This document shows positions 58,031 to 64,000 of a DNA stretch of 64,000 nt, in pieces (position 1 is the stretch's first letter; each line of letters starts with the position of its first letter). This DNA is from an uncultured Gammaproteobacteria bacterium (GTDB lineage Bacteria > Pseudomonadota > Gammaproteobacteria > Nitrosococcales > Methylophagaceae). Below the pieces are notes generated by a model. The model worked only from the letters and a program-made list of their open reading frames with translations, was not told the origin of the DNA and ran no database searches. The stretch lies in the NCBI GenBank assembly GCA_905181885.1, contig CAJIZI010000001.1, forward strand, positions 496,001 to 560,000, written 5' to 3'. The position numbers and the translations under genes are program-made.

Positions 58031-58210
58031 CTAGTCTTTAATTGTTAAAGCACCAGACGGGCACTTTGATACTGTTCCACGAATCTCAGCTTCAGAAGCT
58101 GCATCCGTATCAATTACAAAGCTACCATCTTCTACTTTGAAGACCTTTGGTAAAGAATTAACACATACGCCTGCGTGACTGCAGACATCTTGATCCCATT
58201 TTACTTCCAT
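58031..58210 (-). CDS. Small three-cysteine ferredoxin (Fer4_19-like)
   Basis: 59 residues from ATG 58210 (GAGGG ribosome site; an upstream in-frame ATG at 58255 falls inside the repeat element and is less likely). Pattern C10-x-His-x3-C16 and C50-Pro (KCPSGALTI), typical of the Fer4_19 group and of three-Cys ferredoxins that hold a 3Fe-4S or 4Fe-4S cluster. It is probably an electron carrier for the neighbouring hydroxylase or a partner reductase, which already has its own 2Fe-2S domain, so two carriers would serve the module. Confidence 0.82.
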   Translation of the reverse strand: MEVKWDQDVCSHAGVCVNSLPKVFKVEDGSFVIDTDAASEAEIRGTVSKCPSGALTIKD

Positions 58211-58237
58211 TTTTGTACCCTCGGTTAGTAAAAAATT

Positions 58238-58278
58238 GTGAGCATCTATTTGCATTTATGTGCAATTAAATCATGCTC
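58238..58278 (-). repeat. 41-base dyad element, copy 2 (upstream of ferredoxin gene)
   Basis: Second copy of the element at 57972-58012, 28 bases before the ferredoxin start. The inner TTGCA-N6-TGCAA dyad is unchanged and the outer arms pair better (GAGCAT/ATGCTC), so the differences keep the fold. Confidence 0.7.
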
Positions 58279-58317
58279 ATCTTTCAAACGCATTGACGAC
58301 AATGCACAAAAAAGTCT

Positions 58318-58360
58318 TTGAAAAAAAAATGGGCCCGATGTCAAAGACATCGAGCCCATT
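58318..58360 (-). terminator. Terminator after the AlkB/XylM-like gene
   Basis: On the minus strand a stem of ATGGGCTCGATGTC with GACATCGGGCCCAT (one bulge or mismatch), loop TTT, is followed by nine T (58321-58329). It lies 27 bases after the hydroxylase stop, so the ferredoxin and GST genes must have their own promoters. Confidence 0.85.
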
Positions 58361-58386
58361 CAGGTTTTATCTAGATTGGAGCATGT

Positions 58387-59553
58387 TTATGCATAGTTCT
58401 CTGGTACTACGTAGCCAGCTTGTTCATTGATTCTGTTCGCAATCTCTAACTCGCCTTCTGTAGCGAAATCTCTGTCCCATGTTGCTAATTTTTTCTTCAT
58501 CATCATATGGTATAGAGGTGGAATTAACGCTACAGTAAACTCTGTAAAGTAACCCCAACGAGCGTTTGGTGAACCTACTTCATCTAATTCCCAGAAGTGA
58601 GTTTCGCCACGGTCATGGTGATCACCTTGACGACCGATTTCAATGAAGAACCAACTTGTGAACAAGTTGCTGTTATCCCATGAATGACGGTAATCAATTG
58701 GTTGACCTTTTTCACGAATAAGACCGTAATGCTCCATGTAGTTCAACGCTTCTAACTCAAAGTTAGAAATAGTCAATACTAAGAACATTGCAGCTATACC
58801 CATAACACCACCAGCATAAGTAAATAATACTAATGTTGGTAAGCTCATGAAGTAACCACGGATCCAACGGTTTTCAGTTGAAAGGAATGATTTGCCTAAT
58901 TTAGCTAGACGAGTCTGTTCCATTCTGAACAAGAATTTTGATTGACCCATGTGTGACAACCAGAAATGTCTGTAGATAGAACGACCGCGTGGCGAAGTAG
59001 CAGGATCATCTTCATGTGCTAGTTCTAGATGGTGGTTGTATACGTGAGCATACGCAAAGTGTGAAGAACCACTTAAACCCATCATCAAACGAGAAATAAC
59101 AAAGCTGAAGCCTTTAGTATGAGATAACTCGTGTCCGTAGATAATACCGATACCAGCGAAGATACCTGTAGAAGCTGCAGCAACTGCTAACTCAAGACCT
59201 GTAATACCATTTGTCATCGGTATCATGCCGTATAACATAGTAGTTGTGATAGCAGTACCATCTACATACTGCATTACACGCCATGCTAGAGCAATTTGTA
59301 ACAAAGCAAATACAGGTAACATAACGTACATTACTGTGTTTTGTAATGTTGGCATGCCCATTGTATCGCCGTTGTCATCAAAGCCAGCACCTGGTGGGTG
59401 GAAAGGCATAGTGATTGTATCAAGAATGATACCGACACCAAATAGTGCGATACCTACCCAGACGAACATTCCGCCCAGTATAATACTTGCTAGCGTTACT
59501 AAGATTAGTACGGGTGCTAGCCAGTATCTGATGTTAATTAAAAGCTTTTTCAT
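58387..59553 (-). CDS. AlkB/XylM-family membrane diiron monooxygenase
   Basis: An integral membrane hydroxylase of 388 residues from ATG 59553 (the frame opens 18 codons earlier; AGGGG lies about 11 bases before this ATG). Several membrane segments (about 11-50, 72-92, 108-140, 236-266). His boxes: HELSH (141-145), His170-x3-HH174-175 followed by HEDDPATS, and EHYGL (274-278). The third box reads RQGDHH (308-313): AlkB has a His where Gln309 stands. It should hydroxylate a small hydrophobic or methylated substrate. The reductase, ferredoxin, GST and FadL channel nearby complete the module. Confidence 0.88.
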   Translation of the reverse strand: MKKLLINIRYWLAPVLILVTLASIILGGMFVWVGIALFGVGIILDTITMPFHPPGAGFDDNGDTMGMPTLQNTVMYVMLPVFALLQIALAWRVMQYVDGTAITTTMLYGMIPMTNGITGLELAVAAASTGIFAGIGIIYGHELSHTKGFSFVISRLMMGLSGSSHFAYAHVYNHHLELAHEDDPATSPRGRSIYRHFWLSHMGQSKFLFRMEQTRLAKLGKSFLSTENRWIRGYFMSLPTLVLFTYAGGVMGIAAMFLVLTISNFELEALNYMEHYGLIREKGQPIDYRHSWDNSNLFTSWFFIEIGRQGDHHDRGETHFWELDEVGSPNARWGYFTEFTVALIPPLYHMMMKKKLATWDRDFATEGELEIANRINEQAGYVVPENYA

Positions 59554-60078
59554 GGTATAAATACCCCTTAAAAATAAAGCATTGTTATAATTATTATTAT
59601 AAATCAATAAGATAAGCCAAATGACTCATCATAATGTTAGCCGAAATTTTCCGAACTAGGCTGTTACTCTAAGTGATCGCCGGTCACCTTAAAATACGTA
59701 TAAATCCCTAGCTAGGATTTATTGTTTAGTTACAGCAACTTATGCTCTATATATTCTATTTTTTGTGCATATATTTTAATAGAATCATCTGTACACTAAG
59801 ACTTACGCACTTATTTACAACATTTAAGATGACAGATGAGCTTACATGTATTGATTTGTATCCTCTTTAATTTCTAAGGTTTCTAACTTTATACCTTATA
59901 TATACATTTGCCAGTCAATAGTTGTTTAAGTTCTGCTGATCCCGCTAGGCTGTAGGTTCTTATACAACATTGTTCTTTTGTATAACTACGTATTCTCCTC
60001 TAGTTAATAATCAAATAGGATAGTATCTAATTATTAATGTGTCATTCATTCTGCACTATAATCTGGGTATATTAAAAT
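59554..60078. promoter_or_regulatory. Divergent control region between AlkB-like gene and norD-like gene
   Basis: 525 bases without a gene. A 7-7-7 inverted repeat TAAATCC-N7-GGATTTA lies at 59701-59721, about 150 bases upstream of the hydroxylase ATG. TACGTAT words occur at about 59696 and 59985. The region is AT-rich and must carry promoters for both directions. No -24/-12 sigma54 sequence was seen. Confidence 0.45.
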
Positions 60079-62184
60079 ATGGGACTTTTTTCAGACATAC
60101 TGAAAAAGCTAGATGCTGGCAATGTAAAAAGGTTTAGTAAGGGTGGTGCTCGTACGGGCGGGGCTCTCGAGCTAAGGCAAACTGCCTCTACTGGGGGTAT
60201 GGCTACTACCGAACTTCTAATCCGTCTTGAGCTTATTATGGGCCAAGCTTCTGGCTTACCACTAATGGATTATGCTAATGAAATGGTCCATTTAAGCCAT
60301 CCATTACAATTATTTATATTTTCAGAAACGTCAGAAATATCAAACCTGTCTTATGAGCATGCCCATGAGTTTCTTAGTGTCGCATCTACTGCTTTAGTTC
60401 TCATGGAGCAGAAACAATATGAACGTTGGCTTTCTGGAGTAAAACAGGCATTCGCATCTGGTGACCCTGAATCTGCATCATATCAAATCAAAAATTACCT
60501 TGATTATACTAGTGAAAGAGACACGCGAACTGCTTATCTAAGTGATATAACCTATACTCTAGAGAAGCTAGTTTTGAGTATACATAAAACTGAACTACCT
60601 ATTGTCGCGGCTGAATTAGTAACTGAAAATAAACTGATGAGCTATACAGATGATGAGGCTTTATACCTCCCACTCAGCATTTCTCACTTTGATAATTATG
60701 AAGACAATAATCGTCTCTACAAGGTTCTTACGTTTCAATTGTTGGGACAGATTCATTGTAAAACTGCTCTAGCTTTAGATACACTTAGTGATGGTATTAG
60801 AGAATATGGCGATGACTTTTTAACTATATTTTCCACTATAGAAACATTAAGAATCGACCAGTACATAAAGGCTGAATTCCCAGGCTTGTGGAATGATATA
60901 GTTTTATTACATAAAAAAGCTAAAGTCGTTTATCCTCTCAATATTTTTGATAATGCAGATATTCACACGGTTGAGACGAGTCTTCAGCTCACAAAGTCAC
61001 TGCTCGAGTCTAAGCTTGATTTACCTGAGCTGATATACCAGTCAACTTTCCAGCTAGCCCTAATGGCTCATGTCCAAAATGTAACAATCAAACAAGAAAG
61101 CAAGCGTAAAGCACCATTAATACTAAACCCAACAACGGATGTGCATGACGAGCTGCTTGGAACAGGAGATCCAAAAACTGCAGATAGAGGATATTTAAGA
61201 GCCCTCAAAGACAACGCCGGAGATAGCGTCTTAAATAGTCCTCCTCCAGGCTGGATCCCAGGTTCATCAGATGAAGCTGAAGTCGCTCAACACATAACAA
61301 AGCACAATGAGAAAGGTGTTTTTTACTACAGAGAGTGGGACACCTCACTTAAGAGCTATCGTAAAGATTGGTGCCGATTAAAAGAAACGGTGGATGAGGA
61401 TTTAGTTGAAGATGTTGTAATTGAAGATCCGGAAGCACTTCGACATGCCGAAAATCGTATTAGAAAAACTTTTGATCAGCTAATCAATGACCAAAAATTT
61501 ATGCGTGGCCAAAATGATGGTGATGAGATTGATATTGATGCCTGGGTTTCTGCTAGATCAGGCAAAAGTAAAGATGCTGATGATTATCAGAACTTATATA
61601 TAAGGAATAATACAAATAACCGTGATGTTGCCATTATGTTTGCTGTTGATCTTAGTGGCTCAACATCTGGATGGAAAAACACCATGATAAAACAGTCAAC
61701 TTGGTTGCTATGTAAAACGTTGGCACGTATGGGCGATCAGTATGCTGTATATGGTTTTTCAGGAGCTGGTCGAAACGATTGTCGGGTATATCCTGTAAAG
61801 AGATTTGAGGAAAACTACACTAAATCAGTTAAGTCGAGGATCTTTTCGATGAAACCTGATCAATATACACGAATGGGTGTTGCTATAAGGCACTTAAGCA
61901 AGCTGCTAGGTAAAACATCAGCAAAAACCCGAATTTTATTCGTTTTAACCGATGGCCGTCCAGACGATGTGGACAGTTATAGGGGGCAATATGGCGTAGA
62001 AGATACGCGGTTGGCTTTAAACGAGGCAAAGGCACTATCTCTTAAACCGTTTGTATTAACTTTTGATAAAGAAGGTATGGATTACTTACCATACATGTTG
62101 GGGTCAAATCGTTATCAATTAATAACGGATATCTCTCAACTACCAATACAAATTTCTACCATTTATAAACAACTGACGACATAA
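60079..62184 (+). CDS. norD: von Willebrand A-domain protein, NorD/CbbO type
   Basis: 701 residues. A long helical N-terminal region (1-500) precedes a C-terminal vWA domain with the metal-dependent adhesion site DLSGSTSG (Asp about 523), a conserved Thr and LTDGRPDD. NorD and CbbO pair with MoxR-type ATPases to activate nitric oxide reductase or Rubisco. The NorQ/CbbQ partner follows after 2 bases. No norCB, cbbLS or cbbM gene is near, so the name reflects family only; it may activate the divergent diiron hydroxylase. Confidence 0.85.
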   Translation: MGLFSDILKKLDAGNVKRFSKGGARTGGALELRQTASTGGMATTELLIRLELIMGQASGLPLMDYANEMVHLSHPLQLFIFSETSEISNLSYEHAHEFLSVASTALVLMEQKQYERWLSGVKQAFASGDPESASYQIKNYLDYTSERDTRTAYLSDITYTLEKLVLSIHKTELPIVAAELVTENKLMSYTDDEALYLPLSISHFDNYEDNNRLYKVLTFQLLGQIHCKTALALDTLSDGIREYGDDFLTIFSTIETLRIDQYIKAEFPGLWNDIVLLHKKAKVVYPLNIFDNADIHTVETSLQLTKSLLESKLDLPELIYQSTFQLALMAHVQNVTIKQESKRKAPLILNPTTDVHDELLGTGDPKTADRGYLRALKDNAGDSVLNSPPPGWIPGSSDEAEVAQHITKHNEKGVFYYREWDTSLKSYRKDWCRLKETVDEDLVEDVVIEDPEALRHAENRIRKTFDQLINDQKFMRGQNDGDEIDIDAWVSARSGKSKDADDYQNLYIRNNTNNRDVAIMFAVDLSGSTSGWKNTMIKQSTWLLCKTLARMGDQYAVYGFSGAGRNDCRVYPVKRFEENYTKSVKSRIFSMKPDQYTRMGVAIRHLSKLLGKTSAKTRILFVLTDGRPDDVDSYRGQYGVEDTRLALNEAKALSLKPFVLTFDKEGMDYLPYMLGSNRYQLITDISQLPIQISTIYKQLTT

Positions 62185-62186
62185 AT

Positions 62187-63002
62187 ATGACTACTGCAAA
62201 TATTATCGAAAACTCAAAATATTACATTAAAGATGAACCTTACTACTTGCCTACGGCAAATGAGGTGGAAATTTTTAATACCGCTCTAGAAGAAAACATA
62301 CCTGTTCTACTCAAGGGTCCAACAGGCTGTGGTAAAACACGCTTTATGGAATATATGAGTTGGTACACTAAGCGGCCTCTAATTACGGTGTCGTGCCATG
62401 ACGATCTGACAACTGCAGATCTGGTTGGACGCTATTTAATTCAGAATGATACAACTGTCTGGCAAGATGGACCCTTAACCACAGCGGTAAGAAATGGCTG
62501 TATCTGTTACTTAGATGAAATTGTAGAGGCACGAAAAGATACAACCGTCGTGATCCATCCTTTGTGTGATGATCGCCGGATTTTGCCCATAGAAAAATTA
62601 GGTCAGTTATTGCAAGCACCTCCTGAATTTTGCCTAGCAATGTCTTATAACCCCGGATATCAAAGCGCTGTTAAAGATCTGAAGCCTAGTACTCGCCAAC
62701 GATTTATTTCAATCGACTTTAGCTATCCTGCTGCAGACGTTGAAGCAAAAATTGTTAATCAGGAAGCGGGCCTAGATATGGCTGTGTGTGAGCGGTTAGT
62801 AAAACTAGCAGAAATGACAAGAAACTTAGTGGGTAACGGGCTTGATGAAGGTGCGAGTACGCGTTTACTTGTCCACGCAGCGAAATTAATCAACCGTGGT
62901 TTTGAACCTAAAATGGCATGCCGATGCGGTATTGCTGATGTATTGACCGATGATAATGAAACAGTTACGTTGTTGCATGAAATGATAGAAACGCTTTTTT
63001 AG
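62187..63002 (+). CDS. norQ: MoxR-family AAA+ ATPase, NorQ/CbbQ type
   Basis: 271 residues. Walker A GPTGCGKT (44-51), Walker B ICYLDEI (near 111-116), sensor 1 region MSYNPGYQS, and an arginine-finger segment [11 protein letters not shown]. The C-terminal CbbQ domain has [18 protein letters not shown]. Such ATPases remodel a target protein through their vWA partner. It is coupled to the preceding gene and faces the convergent FixJ-type regulator. Confidence 0.92.
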   Translation: MTTANIIENSKYYIKDEPYYLPTANEVEIFNTALEENIPVLLKGPTGCGKTRFMEYMSWYTKRPLITVSCHDDLTTADLVGRYLIQNDTTVWQDGPLTTAVRNGCICYLDEIVEARKDTTVVIHPLCDDRRILPIEKLGQLLQAPPEFCLAMSYNPGYQSAVKDLKPSTRQRFISIDFSYPAADVEAKIVNQEAGLDMAVCERLVKLAEMTRNLVGNGLDEGASTRLLVHAAKLINRGFEPKMACRCGIADVLTDDNETVTLLHEMIETLF

Positions 63003-63035
63003 ACAATACTTCTAAAGAGGGGGTTGAGATTAATT

Positions 63036-63650
63036 TTAAAGCTTAATGTTTTCATAATCAGCTGCGATCGCAATTTTTATTACGTCTGATAGTGATTTAG
63101 CTTCTAATTTATCCATAACATGAACACGGTGAAGTTCTACTGTTCGGATACTAATATTCATGTTGTAAGCTATTTGTTTATTTCTTAATCCGTCAATAAG
63201 ACCTTGTAAAACCTCAAGCTCCCGTGGTGTTAGTGTGGAGACAATCTCTTTAGCGCTAATAGTGAAGGCATCACGTTGTCTTTGACTCCGTTGTTCTTGT
63301 AGGCAGTGTTTAACACGCTCTATTAGTTTACTTGACTCAAAAGGTTTTTCGAAAAAGTCTGAGGCTCCCATTTTAAGGGCTTTGACGGCTGTACCTACAT
63401 CACCGTGCCCGGTGATACAAATAATCGGCATTGTTAAGCCGCGAAGGTTTAATTCTTCAATCACATCAAGGCCTGACATGCCAGGCATCCAAAGATCGAG
63501 AATAATCAACCCTTCAGGCAAGTCATTAACCTCTTCTAAAAAAGCAGCTGGTGTAGCATACGGAGTAGCATTAAAGTCTTCTGCTTTAAGAAGCATACTG
63601 AGAGAGCCTCTAACAGCTTCATCATCATCAACGATGTAAACATTATCCAT
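63036..63650 (-). CDS. FixJ-family (TodT/StyR-like) response regulator
   Basis: 204 residues. The receiver domain has DDDEAVRG and the phospho-Asp in IILDLWMPGMSG (about residue 54), ITGHGDVG and EKPFE. A LuxR-type helix-turn-helix follows (LTPRELEVLQGLIDGLRNKQIAYNMNISIRTVELHR). It is downstream of a histidine kinase (11-base gap) and adjacent to the monooxygenase module, so control of that module is plausible. FixJ-like regulators control aromatic oxygenase operons elsewhere. Confidence 0.93.
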   Translation of the reverse strand: MDNVYIVDDDEAVRGSLSMLLKAEDFNATPYATPAAFLEEVNDLPEGLIILDLWMPGMSGLDVIEELNLRGLTMPIICITGHGDVGTAVKALKMGASDFFEKPFESSKLIERVKHCLQEQRSQRQRDAFTISAKEIVSTLTPRELEVLQGLIDGLRNKQIAYNMNISIRTVELHRVHVMDKLEAKSLSDVIKIAIAADYENIKL

Positions 63651-63661
63651 TTTTTTGTAGC

Positions 63662-64000
63662 CTAGTTGTTGGCCCTAAGTGGGAGGGTGAATTTAAATGT
63701 GGTGCCGGCTTCGCTTTCATTAGCCTGCACGTCTAATTCACCGCCATGTGAATCAATAATGGAACGAATAATCGCTAAGCCCATTCCCATTCCTTCGGGT
63801 TTTGTTGTGTAGAAAGGTTCAAAAATTTTACCGGCCTCATAGTCTGAGATGCCAGGTCCACTGTCTCTTACTGAGACGAATATCCCTGAATCGTGACATA
63901 TATTAGTCTTCAGAGTCAAACGGCGAGCATTTTTATCCAAAACTTGCATTGCTTCTATTGCATTTTTGACTAGGTTAACAATGACCTGCTCTATCAGCAC
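63662..64000 (-). CDS. Sensor histidine kinase, C-terminal part (5' end beyond window)
   Basis: The visible 112 residues are the HATPase_c domain: N box NLVKNAIEAM, G1 VRDSGPGISD, F box FEPFYTTK and G2 GMGMGLAIIRSIIDSHGG. The sensor domains and phospho-accepting His lie beyond position 64000. It is the presumed partner of the FixJ-type regulator. Confidence 0.9.
   Translation of the reverse strand: MLIEQVIVNLVKNAIEAMQVLDKNARRLTLKTNICHDSGIFVSVRDSGPGISDYEAGKIFEPFYTTKPEGMGMGLAIIRSIIDSHGGELDVQANESEAGTTFKFTLPLRANN

Noticed and set aside
60079-63002. norD/norQ taken as evidence of denitrification
   Set aside because: No norC, norB or other nitrogen-oxide reductase genes are in the window; the pair belongs to a wider MoxR/vWA family.
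1-64000. CRISPR array, prophage or insertion sequence
   Set aside because: No regularly spaced repeats, transposase, integrase or phage structural genes were seen on either strand.

Overview
The window comes from a moderately AT-rich gammaproteobacterium. It combines a housekeeping backbone (dprA-def-fmt-rsmB-trkA, pyrRB with a pseudo-dihydroorotase, argS, priA, tatABC, hisBHAFIE) with methylotrophy (formyltransferase/hydrolase operon fhcBADC of the tetrahydromethanopterin formaldehyde pathway), periplasmic sulfur oxidation (a complete soxCDXYZA-B set plus sulfide:quinone oxidoreductase), a methanethiol oxidase (SBP56 family) and an AlkB/XylM-type membrane diiron monooxygenase. This mix suggests a marine methylotroph/sulfur oxidiser near Methylophaga or Cycloclasticus. 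That placement is an inference from gene content, not a phylogeny.

Layout. 1-9.4 kb: dprA (partial, minus), then cytochrome c, def, fmt, rsmB, DUF4390, an NtrY-type kinase, an NtrX-type regulator with a degenerate ATPase domain, and trkA. 9.4-12.6 kb: ruvX-pyrR-pyrB-pyrC', with start codons overlapping the preceding stops from ruvX onward. 12.6-15.1 kb: small lipoproteins, a HAD phosphatase, tRNA-Asp and a membrane protein. 15.2-23 kb: ycaO, a frameshifted rhlE, a retropepsin-like protease, a frameshifted SDR, a flavin amine oxidase, DUF5062, fbp and DUF2721. 23.1-27.8 kb: fhcBADC (minus; fhcA and fhcC frameshifted). 27.9-32.5 kb: SPOR protein, argS, priA, then a DnaA-box-rich, AT-rich gap before folA. 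33-39 kb: TIGR02647 protein, tatCBA, hinT and his genes, all minus. 39-43.7 kb: sqr, TlpA-like thioredoxin, MauG-like dihaem protein and mtoX. 44-52.4 kb: MBL hydrolase and the sox region. 52.8-59.6 kb: an unrecognised gene, a broken FadL-type channel, a small membrane protein, XylA-like reductase, GST, 3-Cys ferredoxin and AlkB/XylM-like hydroxylase. 60-63 kb: a vWA/MoxR-ATPase pair (NorD/NorQ or CbbO/CbbQ type). 63-64 kb: a FixJ-type regulator and its kinase (partial).

How it may work together. Methanethiol oxidase would release formaldehyde, H2O2 and sulfide. Formaldehyde can enter the Fhc route, sulfide the SQR and Sox routes. SoxB, SoxC and SoxY carry twin-arginine-like signals, and tatABC lies in the same window. 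The AlkB-like hydroxylase has its own reductase, ferredoxin and GST. It is divergent from a MoxR/vWA pair with no norCB or Rubisco gene beside it, which suggests a dedicated metallo-centre maturation system. This module is the most promising undescribed system here.

Caution: at least nine single-base frameshifts interrupt five otherwise well-conserved genes, three of the clearest in homopolymer runs. Assembly or read error is as likely as real gene decay.
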